Shown: piece by piece, positions 11,144-22,467 of the stretch
Layout: every line of letters begins with the position of its first letter
Numbering within the stretch: position 1 is the stretch's first letter
Assembly (NCBI GenBank): GCA_023014485.1
Contig: JAJOZX010005623.1
Location: 69,501 to 133,500, forward strand
From: Bathynomus jamesi
Taxonomy: Eukaryota > Arthropoda > Malacostraca > Isopoda > Cirolanidae
Direction: 5' to 3'
DNA: 64,000 nt
The notes under the pieces: generated by a model
Databases searched by the model: none
Told to the model about the DNA's origin: nothing
What the model saw: the letters and a program-made list of their open reading frames with translations, nothing else
Made by a program: the position numbers and the translations under genes

Positions 11144-11985
11144 AAGGAGAAAGAGAAAAGCGAATGGAAGTTGCAATAACATTTCAGTGTGAAATAATTT
11201 GATCCTTTTAGCAGTTTCCAGCACGCAATATCAAAGACACTTTCAATAGCAATTTCATTCCAAGTCCCATTGAAAAAAAAAAATGCAAAAATAATTTTTT
11301 GATCCTTGTAAAAATGAATTTTAGTTTCTTTTCTCAAACGCGATACGCAACAAGACTCATAAGCTTTAACATTAAAACAGTAGAAACGAAGCATCTTCGC
11401 ATATACATATTTACATAGTAAAATAACTCGTTTATTTCATTTTACTTAAATGAAAAAATGAATTGCCATTCATCAAAAGACAGTTTTATTACGTGATACG
11501 TATGTACAGTATATCAAATTAATAAGAAAACATTTCCCCATAAAAGCTATTTCAGTTATTGAAATGCGTATTGGTAATAAAAAGAACTCAATAGCGAATC
11601 TAACTTCAAATGGTGTTCAAAGGAATTGAAATATGACAACGATTTTTTTAAATCAACTCCTATTTTTTCTGCTATGTTTGATTAAAAAACGTGTTTTTAT
11701 TTACCAGGGCATGAGATTTCTTTTCAGTAATGTCGACATTAATGAAATGTAAATTTTACGAAAAAAAATAAAATAGATACTTTTTTTTATTATTTACAGT
11801 TCATCTCAAGTTCTGTAAAGAAAAAAAAATTGCCGAAGAAAAATCTATGGAAAATAAACTGAAAATTTTAAAAACTACAAAATAATTTATAAATGGTTGG
11901 AAAATAACCATCTGTCACGCCTTCGCTTCTTATGATTTTGTCTTTCATAGTTCTTTATATACGTTCGATGGAGGGGATTTATGCA
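11144..11985. other. AT-rich stretch, no gene seen
   Basis: Short frames only, with several homopolymer runs. Nothing is supported beyond the (TA)n run starting at 11991. Confidence 0.5.
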
Positions 11986-11986
11986 A

Positions 11987-12023
<37 letters not shown>

Positions 12024-12026
<3 letters not shown>

Positions 12027-12221
12027 TCAACTGCAAAGAACACGCAGTATAAATAACGTAAAGAACGACGCTTGTATAGGAGATATTCCGCGCAAGACGA
12101 GAGAGAGAGAACGAAACATTTTCATTTGTTTCGTTCTCTCTATCTCGTCTTGCGCGGAATATCTCCTATACAAGCGTCGTTCTTTACGTTATTTATACTG
12201 CGTGTTCTTTGCAGTTGAATG
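12024..12221. repeat. Near-perfect palindrome opening the SINE array
   Basis: Two arms of about 95 bp (12024-12118 and 12127-12221) are almost perfect reverse complements around an 8-nt centre. The arms contain CAACTGCAAAGAACACGC and the body of the tRNA-headed units that follow. This is two unit bodies joined head to head. Confidence 0.88.
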
Positions 12222-12307
12222 TATATAATGTTACGGCATGCGGGAGGTGCCCCCTTGGGGCATTGGTTTCTGCGAGTATGTAGAAGAATTACGGCATTTG
12301 GAAGAGT

Positions 12308-12383
12308 GAGGCCCATGGTGTAATGGTATCGCATCTGACCGGCAATCGGAAGATCCCGGGATCGATTCCCGGGTGGTTACCTC
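12308..12383 (+). tRNA. tRNA-like SINE head, unit 1 (degenerate)
   Basis: Box A TGGTGTAATGG is intact. Box B is altered to GGATCGATTCC. The anticodon stem TCTGA/TCGGA and T stem CCGGG/CCCGG can pair. The anticodon position reads GGC, the base before it is C rather than T, and the acceptor stem pairs poorly. A T6 run follows at once, as in Pol III terminators. It is a tRNA-derived promoter module rather than a working tRNA. Confidence 0.6.
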
Positions 12384-12574
12384 ATTTTTTCATTTGTTTC
12401 GTTCTCTCTCTCTCGTCTTGCGCGGAATATCTCCTATACAAGCGTCGTTCTTTACGTTATTTATACTGCGTGTTCTTTGCAGTTGAATGTATATAATGTA
12501 CGGCATGCGGGAGGTGCCCCCTTGGGGCATTGGTTTCTGCGAGTATGTAGAAGAATTACGGCATTTGGAAGAGT

Positions 12575-12649
12575 GAGGCCCATGGTGTAATGGTATCGCA
12601 TCTGACCGGCAATCGGAAGATCCCGGGTTCGATTCCGGGTGGTTACCTC
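12575..12649 (+). tRNA. tRNA-like SINE head, unit 2 (degenerate)
   Basis: Same as unit 1, but with consensus box B GGTTCGATTCC and one base missing in the T stem. T6 follows. Confidence 0.6.
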
Positions 12650-12839
12650 ATTTTTTCATTTGTTCGTTCTCTCTCTCTCGTCTTGCGCGGAATATCTCCT
12701 ATACAAGCGTCGTTCTTTACGTTATTTATACTGCGTGTTCTTTGCAGTTGAATGTATATAATGTTACGGCATGCGGGAGGTGCCCCTTGGGGCATTGGTT
12801 TCTGCGAGTATGTAGAAGAATTACGGCATTTGGAAGAGT

Positions 12840-12915
12840 GAGGCCCATGGTGTAATGGTATCGCATCTGACCGGCAATCGGAAGATCCCGGGATCGATTC
12901 CCGGGTGGTTACCTC
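12840..12915 (+). tRNA. tRNA-like SINE head, unit 3 (degenerate)
   Basis: Carries the same box B change (GGATCGATTCC) as unit 1, so units 1 and 3 share a variant distinct from 2 and 4. T6 follows. Confidence 0.6.
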
Positions 12916-13107
12916 ATTTTTTCATTTGTTTCGTTCTCTCTCTCTCGTCTTGCGCGGAATATCTCCTATACAAGCGTCGTTCTTTACGTTATTTATACTG
13001 CGTGTTCTTTGCAGTTGAATGTATATAATGTTACGGCATGCGGGAGGTGCCCACTTGGGGCATTGGTTTCTGCGAGTATGTAGAAGAATTACGGCATTTG
13101 GAAGAGT

Positions 13108-13183
13108 GAGGCCCATGGTGTAATGGTATCGCATCTGACCGGCAATCGGAAGATCCCGGGTTCGATTCCCGGGTGGTTACCTC
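13108..13183 (+). tRNA. tRNA-like SINE head, unit 4 (degenerate)
   Basis: Best preserved of the four: box A TGGTGTAATGG, box B GGTTCGATTCC, a T stem of five pairs and a T6 terminator-like run. Confidence 0.62.
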
Positions 13184-13499
13184 ATTTTTTCATTTGTTTC
13201 GTTCTCTCTCTCTCGTCTTGCGCGGAATATCTCCTATACAAGCGTCGTTCTTTACGTTATATATATATATATATATATATATTTAGGGGGGGGTCGAAAT
13301 TTTGTATTCTTATTCTACACACTGCTCGGAGTTTCCTTTGGGCCCCTAAACAACATACTGTAATTACACCGCTATGCGCCCCCCCTACCCGTTGCATATG
13401 CCCCCCCCCCTTTTTAAATTGAAATGAAATTGAAACCAATTCTTTGAATAAAAAAACCTGATAAATGACAAAGATTAAAGTAAATAATGATATAAGTAA

Positions 13500-13510
13500 A
13501 GTTAAAGTAA

Positions 13511-13563
<53 letters not shown>
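13500..13563. repeat. (TA)n microsatellite inside the transposon
   Basis: TA run of about 48 bp between the left terminal repeat and the 3' end of the gene. Confidence 0.88.
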
Positions 13564-13565
<2 letters not shown>

Positions 13566-13869
13566 AGAAATCTTTCTCCGTATATACTTAAAGAATCAAT
13601 TGAAGCATACTAAAATCAAAATATTCACCTTAAGAAATTTAATGAAGCATATTAAAACCAAAATATTCACCTTAAGAAATTTAAAATCGTAAATTACTGA
13701 CACCACTGGCCTTTCCATTGGAAACAGGTAGCTTTTTTCTCGACTCCAGTACATTCAAAATAAATGTATGTCTGTTTTCGTAAACAATTCTATCTTGTGA
13801 TGCTTCTGTTACCACATTTACAGCATGTTCTCCTCCTTAGCTGTGAGAGAGAAAAGGAATAAGCTGAAG

Positions 13870-16800
13870 TGGTTCATTTCGAACTTTAAAGATCATCATT
13901 TGTCAAATTCTGTAAAATAGGTGAGGGGTGATGGTTTCGTTGTCCCAGTCGATCATGTTAGGATAATCGTCTGCTTCAAAGTTCAGTGTTTTGGCAGCTC
14001 AAAATTTATCGCATTGGTGCTCCTAGTTCTTGCTCGAATGATGTGCTGAAGAGCCAGTTCTCTGACCTCTCTTTTGTGTCTGTTATCATTGAGAGTAAGA
14101 TATTCTCTGGGTGGGCAAAATAGGCGTTATTTCTGAGGACATGCTCCATAATCATCCGATGCTTTTTATCTAAGCCTTTAAGCAAGTGCATGATATACCA
14201 AAATTAGATGTTCCCTCATTTGCCTTTGGATGAGACTATCCAAAAAACCAGCCTGGAGCGTAGAAAACCAGCATTATAATTTTTTAGTTTTTTACTAGGT
14301 CTTGGATGTTTTTCTCTGGATTCCGTGTAGAGACATATAAGCGCAGGATCCTGTTTGCTCGTGTTAGCCATCTTGCATGATGGAGGGCACCTGGGGATCT
14401 GGTGGCTAACGCTTGTGAGATGCGTCCAGATTGTATGCTAATGCACATTTCATACATATATTTTTGGTCACTGCTGAAACTTTTAACAATATCGGCCGAA
14501 ACTTCTTTAATGTTGTCCTCTACAGGGGTATAATCAACTATATCCAGTTTCGTCAAATCCTCTCGGAGTTTATTTCCAAGAGAACCTTTGAAGGTGTTTG
14601 GCCCCGAAGTTTTTCCATCAATTGCTTCAAATACGTGCCTGAAGGGCAGTTCGTTTGCATGCAAAAGGCAAATCAGCCATTGTACCGACCTGTCCAGATA
14701 TAATTCAATCAATTTTAGCACTCCGCCAATCCTGCCAGTGTTCAATGGGGTGCCATCGCATAGCAAAGCTTTGAGGGATTCTTTGCTATTAGAATCAACT
14801 ATAAAAGTTATTATTTCATCTGCAATACAACAAGCAGTTCCGTTATCTGGAGCTATATGATCCGTGTAAACATCACACCAGGTTCTTTGACTATTACATA
14901 ATGTTCTTCGTACTCCATTCCCTTCTTTGTCTTAGTTTGATCTTTTCTACCATCAAATCCGATGCCTTCAATCTGTGTGTTCTCTGATTTCACTTCGATT
15001 ATGTTCTTTTTCCCCACACGTATTCTTTCTCTTTCCACTTTTTTCCTATCCAACATATTGGTTTCGTCTAATATTCCCATATCCTTCAAAGCTGCATTTA
15101 CTATAGCTGCAGTAGCTCTGTAAATTACACGGTATCTATCTGCTGTTATTGTTAAGTTATCTACAGATCTACAGAAGCTAAGGCTAACAAAGACCCTAAG
15201 ATCCACTCTAAGGCTAGCCCGAGAGAAAGGAGAGAGTAGGGGGTTAAGAGAAGAGAGGAGAATAAGGGGTTAAGTAAGGAGCAACACCTATCATTCGTGG
15301 GTTAACATTCATTCAGAAAAAGAGGGAAAAAGTCTCACCATCATCATCCGCCGGCCACTGCCGACAAGTCAGAAAAATAGTCGGAGAATATAGGAGAGGG
15401 GTGAAAGATGAAAAGAAGTAAAATAAGAACGCTTACAAACCATGCAAACACAGTCTTAACTCACTGTCATACCATGCAAACTACAAACATGCAAGAAAAG
15501 AGTTAGAGACATGCAAAGTAAGGAGGATAAGAAAAAAAAAAAAAAGTAGGTAAAGTTAAACAAAAAGTGGGTTAGTTTACGCTATGAGCTACATCTACAT
15601 TCGTGTTAGTCTAATTTTTTTTTTTTTTTTTTTTTTATTGCTGGCATCACGCTGGCATGTCACAAGCTGGCATTCATCGTCAACAGACTCATCCTCGAGC
15701 ACCACCACCAGAGCTCCTGTTGTTAACTTTCTTTTTTTAATTTTAAACAACGTTAATATTTTTAAAATGTCTGTCAAGACGGTTCTTAAACACATTAACG
15801 CTGGTAGAATGAACGACTGACGCGGGAAGATTATTCCATTTATCAATTACTTTAAACGTAAAGAAGTTTTTAGCGATATTAGTAATGAAACGTCTGCCAC
15901 GCAACTTGAATCCGTTATTGCGAGTATTACTATTATCGAAAGTGAACAATTTGTCAAAATTTACGTTATCGATGTTATTAACGATTTTGAAAACTTCAAT
16001 AAGCTCCCCCCTTAATCTCCTAGTTTCGAGTGAATACAAGTCTAACACTTTAATCCTATCTTCATAAGGCTTATTGCGCAATGCCGGAATAAGTTTCGTG
16101 GCACGACGCTGAACCTTTCTAACCTATCAATATCCTCACGCAAGTACGGGCACCAAAACTGAACGGCATATTCCAAATGAGGCCTGACTAGGGACTTGTA
16201 AAGGGGCAATATAATATCCTTCGATTTAAATTCGAAATTACGCGCTATGAAGCCTAACATCCTATTAGCTTTTGCGCAAGACTCCAGGCACTGGTTCCTA
16301 ACCTTTAAATCTTTAGTTACGCGTACGCCTAAATCTACTTCCTCGTCAACGCTCGCTAAATCCCTATCATCCATCGTGTACACGTAATTATTGTTGCGAG
16401 AACCTATATGCAAAACTTTACATTTATCTACGTTAAATTGCATCTGCCACTTATCCGTCCACTCCATAATCCTATCTACATCGTCTTGGATCCTATTTCT
16501 ATCGTCCTCGTTAACAACCTTACCGCCTATTTTAGTATCGTTCTGTTCTGATGGTTTTCTCTCAGCTCAAAATCCGGAACAAAGTCAATATCGTCGCTGT
16601 CATCATCAATTTCCATGCTCTCATCTTCCATAATATGTAAAGGGTCCAGTTTGCTGGTTGAGGCGACATTCATATCTAGGCTTATCTTGGCTCTTCTTTC
16701 TAATCCTTTAACTCTATCGTGAGTCCTTTTTCTTGCGGAAGTCGTTACTCTGTCGATTGGTCCTAGTTGGTTTTTTCTTTGTTTCTGCCCCACAAAAGAC

Positions 16801-17232
16801 TCCCACTCAATCATTGGAACTCTAATATCACATCAGCAATCTGTTCGACTGATTTTTTTTATCGTAACAAGTACAAGTGCAAATATCAAATATTTCATCG
16901 AATGTTTCCACCTTCTGCTGAAAACTGTTGTTTCTTTGTTTTAATGGTACTTTATTTAGCTTTGCTGCAGATTCTATCAGTTGTTCAACTTTTATAGCTA
17001 TTCCTTCAAATCCTATATGTGGAAAGGAAAACTTTTCCCAAATGGCTTCCACATCTTTAGTGACAATTCTGTAACATTCTTTTGCTGTTCTAGAACCTTT
17101 CGAAATCAGTTCTTCTCGTTTTCTTACCAATAAATAATGCCTAAATACGTCAGCCTTTGAAGGAGTCATTGAAGGTGGAAATTCTGCAGGATGATCAAAT
17201 GTTGAATTGTGCGTTTTGCTTCTTGTCGCCAT
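13870..17232 (-). pseudogene. Uncharacterised multi-domain protein of the 13.3-17.7 kb transposon, broken
   Basis: Read from the ATG at 17232. The N-terminal 120 residues include FPPSMTPSKADVFRHYLL and RTAKECYRIVTKDVEAIWEK, then a Cys-rich CTCTCYD motif followed by a frameshift near 16850. A basic segment and an acidic linker (MEIDDDSDDIDFVPDFE, near 16590) follow. A LINE interrupts at about 16541-15160. The core resumes with TITADRYRVIYRATAAIVNA, a frameshift near 14865, VYTDHIAPDNGTACCIADE, LLCDGTPLNTGR, QWLICLLHANELPFRHVF and DGKTSGPNTFKG. The tail has NAYFAHPENILLSMITD and a degraded end near 13870. I recall similar uncharacterised, often multicopy proteins in arthropods and cnidarians, but no named family. 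A transposase role is inferred only from the flanking inverted repeats. Confidence 0.6.
15160..16541 (-). mobile_element. CR1-type LINE (family 1), 5'-truncated, nested
   Basis: The insertion splits the host transposon's gene. Coding begins within the reverse-transcriptase thumb: NDTKIGGKVVNEDD..., WTDKWQMQFNVDKCKVLHIG and KANRMLGFIARNFEFKSKD. After a frameshift near 16080 the C-terminal region follows (NKPYEDRIKVLDLYSLETRR ... KVIDKWNNLPASVV). The 3' untranslated region holds poly-T (on plus) at 15617-15637 and GGATCTTAGGGTCTTTGTTA on the minus strand, and ends in the 8-mer TCTGTAGA twice. The same tail recurs at 2760-2896 and near 58676. CR1-clade elements are known for truncated copies with such 8-bp ends. 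Confidence 0.8.
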
Positions 17233-17708
17233 GATTTCACTTATTTAGGCCTAGTAGCATTAATAACAAGAAACTAATTGTAAATTCTAGCAATTGAATC
17301 ATTCAATCTGAATTTAATTTAACTCATTCGGAATTAAATCATAACTCATTCAATCATAAACAATCTGAAAATAACAATCTGAAACTAAACAAAAAAAAAA
17401 CGTGACAATAATTTATATAATTCATCTAATCTATCTAAATTAATCTATGTAATCTATTCAATCTATCTAAAACTCTATCTAACTAATCTATCCAAATTAA
17501 TCTAATCTACTTAATAAGACTTAATTTAATGCATGATTGTCACATTTGGGGTTTATATCTGTGGAGAGAGTAAAATTGGGGGGATGCTATGGAAGGGGTA
17601 AGGGGGTCGCATATATTCATTTTTTTACAAGATGTTGAGATCATCATTTCCAACTACGTGCATACTGTGGAATTGGAGAAACTCGATTTTTGATATGTTT
17701 CGACCCCC

Positions 17709-17710
<2 letters not shown>

Positions 17711-17750
<40 letters not shown>
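17711..17750. repeat. (TA)n microsatellite
   Basis: TA run bordering the right end of the candidate transposon. Confidence 0.9.
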
Positions 17751-17751
<1 letters not shown>

Positions 17752-18135
17752 TTTCGGCATAATTGACAAGCAAATGTGCTTTAGCCTTCAGAATAGACAA
17801 ATAAATGCCTGTACGTTTTCTTATATCAATAATCAAAAGCAATTCATAAATTATATATCTTCGATTTGTTTCGTAATCCCAGTCCCTGCAACTCAAACTC
17901 CACAATTAAAAAAATCAACGGAGAAATCAAATTTTTTAATATCTAAACTTTTTATATGAGAGAATATATATAATATTCGTAACAGCAGAGTGATATCTAC
18001 GATATCGTATTTGCTTTTCTATATGTACAATTGTACTTTTCATCATAACAAATCAAACGTAACAAAATTATACTTTTTGTTCGCTACCGCTGTTGAAAAG
18101 ATATGAAACACAAAAGTAATTTATGTGAATATATA

Positions 18136-18950
18136 CAGGGCGTCCCAAAAAAATGTATACACACTTTAAATACTTATAAAGGCAGTGTTTATTAAAATAC
18201 ATTTCATTTTCAAAATGTAATAGAATCTACAGACATTATTTAATTGTTTTGTCACGCCTGTTTTCAAACTGACGTCCGTTCTGGTCCAGGCACTGCTGAT
18301 AACGCGAAGCAATGGAATCGCAAACATCACGAAACATTTCGTTTGGTATTTGTGTGCATTCTCGTTCAATGGCTGCTCTCAATTCAGCGACTGTTGCAGG
18401 TTTATAGCGTAGACTTTGTCTTTTAAGTATCCCCATAAAAAAAAGTCTAGTGGTGTGAGGTCTGGTGAACGCGGAGGGTATTCTACGAAACCCCTTCGTC
18501 CAATCCACATCCACATCGTGCCAAGTACCACTCGCAATACTCCACTCTTCGGTCCGGATCATCATCTTCATTAATAGCATGGACTAATCTTGGAATGTAA
18601 CTTTTCCATTGACAGCGCTTCAAAATGCGTTGGACAGACGATTCTGAAATTCCTACCTCACGACTCGCTTGCCGCACAGATTTTCTTGGACTTTGGTGAT
18701 ACGTTTCCAGTACTCTTTCTTGCTTTGTGGGGCTTGTCGATGTCCGTGGTCTTCCGGAACGCTTCTTGTGGACATTCTGAACAGTTCCATCAGCTTCAAA
18801 CTTATCTCTAATTCGAGTGATGGTAAGTCGCGTTGGTGGATCTGTTTGAAACTCCCTCCTAAACTGTCTTTGCACTTCAACTGCGTTTTCACACTTCCAG
18901 TAGCATTTTAGAATGAATTTCCTTTGTTCAAAGCTTAGTCTGACTGCCAT
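18136..18950 (-). pseudogene. Mariner/Tc-like transposase with internal deletion
   Basis: Starts at the ATG at 18950 with an N-terminal DNA-binding half of about 130 residues: [19 protein letters not shown], a homeodomain-like HTH, the [11 protein letters not shown] hook, and a second HTH ending [12 protein letters not shown]. After [10 protein letters not shown] the frame jumps to the extreme C-terminus: PPRSPDLTPLDFFLWG in a shifted frame, then YKPATVAELRAAIERECTQI. The central catalytic portion with the first two acidic residues is deleted. The left end of the element is TA followed by CAGGGCGTCCCAAAAAAATG at 18136, a mariner-type terminus. The right terminus is lost next to a (TA)n run. 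Confidence 0.82.
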
Positions 18951-18990
18951 TATTAATTCTAATGGGTTTAACTTGGAAAGAAAGAAACAT

Positions 18991-18991
<1 letters not shown>

Positions 18992-19062
<71 letters not shown>
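18992..19062. repeat. (TA)n microsatellite
   Basis: TA run of about 70 bp. Confidence 0.9.
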
Positions 19063-19064
<2 letters not shown>

Positions 19065-19124
19065 GATAAAGAGTCTTTCTTTGTACAATACTTTTAATTA
19101 TGCAGTGAATTAAATATTAAAAAG

Positions 19125-19130
<6 letters not shown>
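19062..19130 (+). repeat. Direct repeat upstream of LINE
   Basis: TTCGATAAAGAGT ... ACAATACTTTTAATTATGCA is repeated at 21829-21915, on the other side of the LINE and again directly after a (TA)n run. The second copy has extra bases in the middle. Confidence 0.75.
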
Positions 19131-19131
<1 letters not shown>

Positions 19132-19194
<63 letters not shown>

Positions 19195-19232
19195 AATATT
19201 TATATATGTATATATATATATATATATACAAA

Positions 19233-19264
<32 letters not shown>
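19132..19264. repeat. (TA)n microsatellite cluster
   Basis: Three adjoining TA runs with short interruptions immediately before the LINE coding region. Confidence 0.9.
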
Positions 19265-19265
<1 letters not shown>

Positions 19266-21780
19266 CTACTAGCTTTAGCTGATGAATTTATGTTAACGCA
19301 AGAAATAACAGAAAACACAAGAAAAAACAACTGCCTAGATTTGGTATTCACAAACAACAGTAATTTAATTGATAATGTGGAAATATCCCCAACTAGGATA
19401 TCAGACCACAACATCATTGAAATAACAACTAATATAAAGGCAACAGGAAAGGAAAGAACACGCACAACAGAAAGAAGCAAATTCGAAATTTTTAATTTTC
19501 ACTCCAAAGCTATAAACTGGGAAGAGGTGACATCCAGCATGGAAGTAATAGATTGGAAAACCATTTTCGAGGCCAAGACAACGGAAGAGATGCTAATGAC
19601 GTTAGAGGAGAAGACGTTAGAAATTGTGGAAAAACACGTCCCAAAGATACAACAAAGAGGAAAGAGAAGCAGGTTCGAAAGACAAAAGAGGGCATTGTTC
19701 CGAAAGAGAAAAAGAGTGACTGCAAAATTAAGTAATTGTAAAGATAACATCAGAAAAATATTACATGATAAACTGCAAAGTATCGATGTCGTCATAGAGG
19801 AACTAATCGAGAAGCATACAGAAAAAGAAGAAGATGACGCTATAGAAGCGATAAAGGCTAACTCAAAGTACTTCTATAATTTCGCAAAAAGAAAGTCGAA
19901 AAACTATGCGACTATCGGGCCTTTAAAAAATGAGAATAGTGATTTATCTGATGATCTAACAGAAGTAGCTGAAATATTAAAAGCTCAGTATGAATCATCT
20001 TTCAGTATCCCAAAAACTGACAAACTGATATGCGATAGAAACGCGTTCTTTGAAGAAGAACCACAAGGGGAAAGTATAACGGATTTCGACTTTACGACGG
20101 AGGATATTGCACAAGTCATAGGGAAACTAAAAACACACTCAGCGGCAGGACCGGATAAATGGAATGCCACACTGATCAAAAACTGCAAGAATGCAATCGC
20201 TGAGCCCCTATACTGGATATGGAGACGATCATTAAACACGGGAGAAATACCGGGCATCCTGAAGAGCGCGAACATCGTCCCAATATATAAAGGAGGAGAT
20301 CGATCCGAGGCCAAAAACTATAGGCCAGTGTCGCTTACATCTCATCTCACCAAAATATTTGAAAGAATTGTTAGACAGAAAATCTATGACTTTTTGGAAA
20401 CTCAGAAAAAATTCAATGATAACCAACACGGGTTTCGGTCAGGCAGATCATGCCTGTCACAACTAATGGAACACTACAACAACATTATTGATTCACTTGA
20501 AAGTAATGAAAACTATGATGTACTATACACAGACTTTGCTAAAGCGTTCGACAAGTGTGACCATGGAATCATAATACATAAACTGAAATATATGGGAATA
20601 ACAGGAAAAGTAGGGAAATGGATATACTGTATAATTTCCTTAGTGAGCGGAGGCAAGTCGTTACAGTACAAGGAGTATCTTCATCAGAATCAGAGGTCCT
20701 CAGCTCAGTACCACAAGGAACGGTATTAGCTCCACTACTGTTCATAATCATGCTAACTGACATAGATGAGGACGTTACCAGAGACAGCACAGTAACATCC
20801 TTTGCAGATGACACAAAGATCAGTAGAAAAATACGAAAACCAGAAGACATAGGATCTCTACAAACCGACATAAACAAAATTTACAAGTGGACGGAAGACA
20901 ACAATATGAAGTTTAACACCGAGAAATTTCAGCTATTACGGTACGGAAAAAGAGAAGACCTAAAGTCCATGGAATATTATACCCCAAATGGAACAGGAAG
21001 TCCAGAGAAATTCCAGAGCAAAAGATTTAGGGGTTGTAATGACAGATGATGCGAAATTTGAAACACAAAATAAGATAGCAGTAAACAGAGCAAAGAGAAT
21101 AACGGGTCTGATATTGAGAACTTTTAAACGAAGGGATAGGAATGTAATGATCCCCCTACTGAAAACCCTGATAATACCCAAATTGGAATACTGCTCGGTC
21201 CTAACATCCCCATATAAAAAAGAAGACATTAGACAGCTGGAGGGGATTCAAAGAAGTTTCACAGCCAAGATCAATGGGTGCAAAGAACTAAATTACTGGG
21301 AAAGGTTACGAGAACTAAACCTATATTCACTGGAAAGGAGAAGAGAGAGATACACCATTATTTACACTTGGAAAATAATGGAGAAACTAGTCCCTAATCT
21401 TACTCTGAATCCCATAACTCCCCAAACAACGGTGGAAGGTAGAAACGGTAGACTGTGTCGTATTCCCAAATTGAAGGCGAGACAGGGAACATCCTTAACC
21501 CTGAAAGAAAATAGTTTTGTAGTGAGAGGACCAAAACTATTTAATCAGCTGCCCAAAGACCTAAGAAACACGAAGGGAGTTGCAGTGGAAATCTTCAAAA
21601 GAAGACTTGACGCCTGGCTCAGAACAATCCCCGATGAGCCGGGCGTACCTGGCTATGTGAGGTGGAGAGCGCAAGAATCCAACTCTCTACTTCACCAGGC
21701 CAACTCGAGAGGAGGGGCGACACGCTTGACCTTCGCGAAAGGAGAAATCATCACGTGGAACCTTTGTAAGGTTGTAAGGT

Positions 21781-21783
<3 letters not shown>
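19266..21783 (+). mobile_element. CR1/jockey-type LINE ORF2, 5'-truncated, two frameshifts
   Basis: Coding starts in the C-terminal part of the AP endonuclease (LDLVFTNNSNLIDNVEISPT, RISDHNIIE with the SDH motif). It continues through a basic linker and a reverse transcriptase: IVPIYKGGDRSEAKNYRPVS, HGFRSGRSCLSQL, YTDFAKAFDKCDH (motif A), a frameshift near 20630, SSVPQGTVLAPLLF (motif B) and SFADDTKI (motif C). A second frameshift near 21000 leads into the C-terminal domain ending FKRRLDAWLRTIPDEPGVPG. The 3' end carries TTGTAAGG direct repeats before (TA)n. The catalytic Asp residues are kept, but the frameshifts and missing 5' end make it inactive. A related 3' fragment lies at 42522-42923. 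Confidence 0.88.
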
Positions 21784-21828
<45 letters not shown>

Positions 21829-21829
<1 letters not shown>

Positions 21830-21915
21830 GATAAAGAGTACATTGTGCTTGAAGGTAGTAGACAATACTTTTAATTATGCAGTGAAATTAAATATATTAC
21901 AAAAAGGTATTAATA
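21829..21915 (+). repeat. Direct repeat downstream of LINE
   Basis: Partner of 19062-19130, beginning TTCGATAAAGAGT and ending in AATTATGCAGTGAAATTAAA. It also follows a (TA)n run (21784-21828). Confidence 0.75.
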
Positions 21916-22467
21916 ATAACATTTTAATTTTATAACACAACAAAATATTCAGCAAAGGATGCAAATGATACGGAGAATCAACCGAAAACAGTAGAGTCTG
22001 ACACCTCAAACAGAAAACAGCCTTTGACTAAATATGGCATTCAGTTTAAATAAATATTTTCACTTCCATTTAGGCCATATTATTAAAGACACATGACAAG
22101 ACTGAAACAGAGTTTTAACTAAAGGACGGGTTAATTAACACAAAATTAAGTACACTACATTATGAAAGGTAAATATATTGTACAATTAACATCTGTAGGT
22201 AGCAATTTGTGTAGCATCCCGAACTCTTTATTGTACAATAGGTTGAACCTTTTCCCCGTGTTTTTAGTATGACTCACCCACAGTTGCTGGACAAAATTTT
22301 TGGAATAACCGTTCGTTTTTTATCATAGTTGTACAATATTTGAATTTCTCTACTAAAATATTTAATTTTCTCATAAGTTACGGTATTCTTTCTTAAAGAC
22401 CTAGATATATCTTAGACACTTAAATTCATGTACCTGACAAATAGCACCACCATTTAATTTTTTCTCA
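21916..22467. other. AT-rich spacer, no gene seen
   Basis: No open frame or repeat I can support. Confidence 0.5.

Larger units (their letters stand above)
12127..13260 (+). repeat. Tandem array of tRNA-headed SINE-like units
   Basis: Four full units and a partial fifth follow one another with spacing of 267, 265 and 268 bp, measured between GAGGCCCATGG motifs at 12308, 12575, 12840 and 13108. Each unit has a tRNA-like head of about 76 nt, a T6 run, then a body (CGTCTTGCGCGGAATATCTC ... GCAGTTGAATGTATATA) and a spacer (GTTACGGCATGCGGGAGGTG). Units are nearly identical, implying recent amplification or ongoing homogenisation. The array ends at a TA microsatellite. Confidence 0.88.
13283..17712 (-). 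mobile_element. Candidate undescribed TIR transposon with large uncharacterised gene
   Basis: The left end TTAGGGGGGGGTCGAAA (13283) and right end TTTCGACCCCCCTAA (ending 17712) are inverted repeats. A second motif matches inside each end: TATGCGCCCCCCCTACCC near 13373 and, on the other strand, TATGCGACCCCCTTACCC near 17608. The degenerate terminal repeat is therefore about 130 bp. Between them lies a single minus-strand protein-coding region, broken by a LINE of about 1.4 kb. Both ends abut (TA)n, so the target duplication cannot be read. Without the LINE the element is about 3.05 kb. I cannot assign it to a named superfamily. Confidence 0.62.

Noticed and set aside
12308..12383. Functional tRNA gene
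   Set aside because: The acceptor stem pairs poorly, C replaces the invariant T before the anticodon, and the sequence is part of a tandem SINE-like unit.
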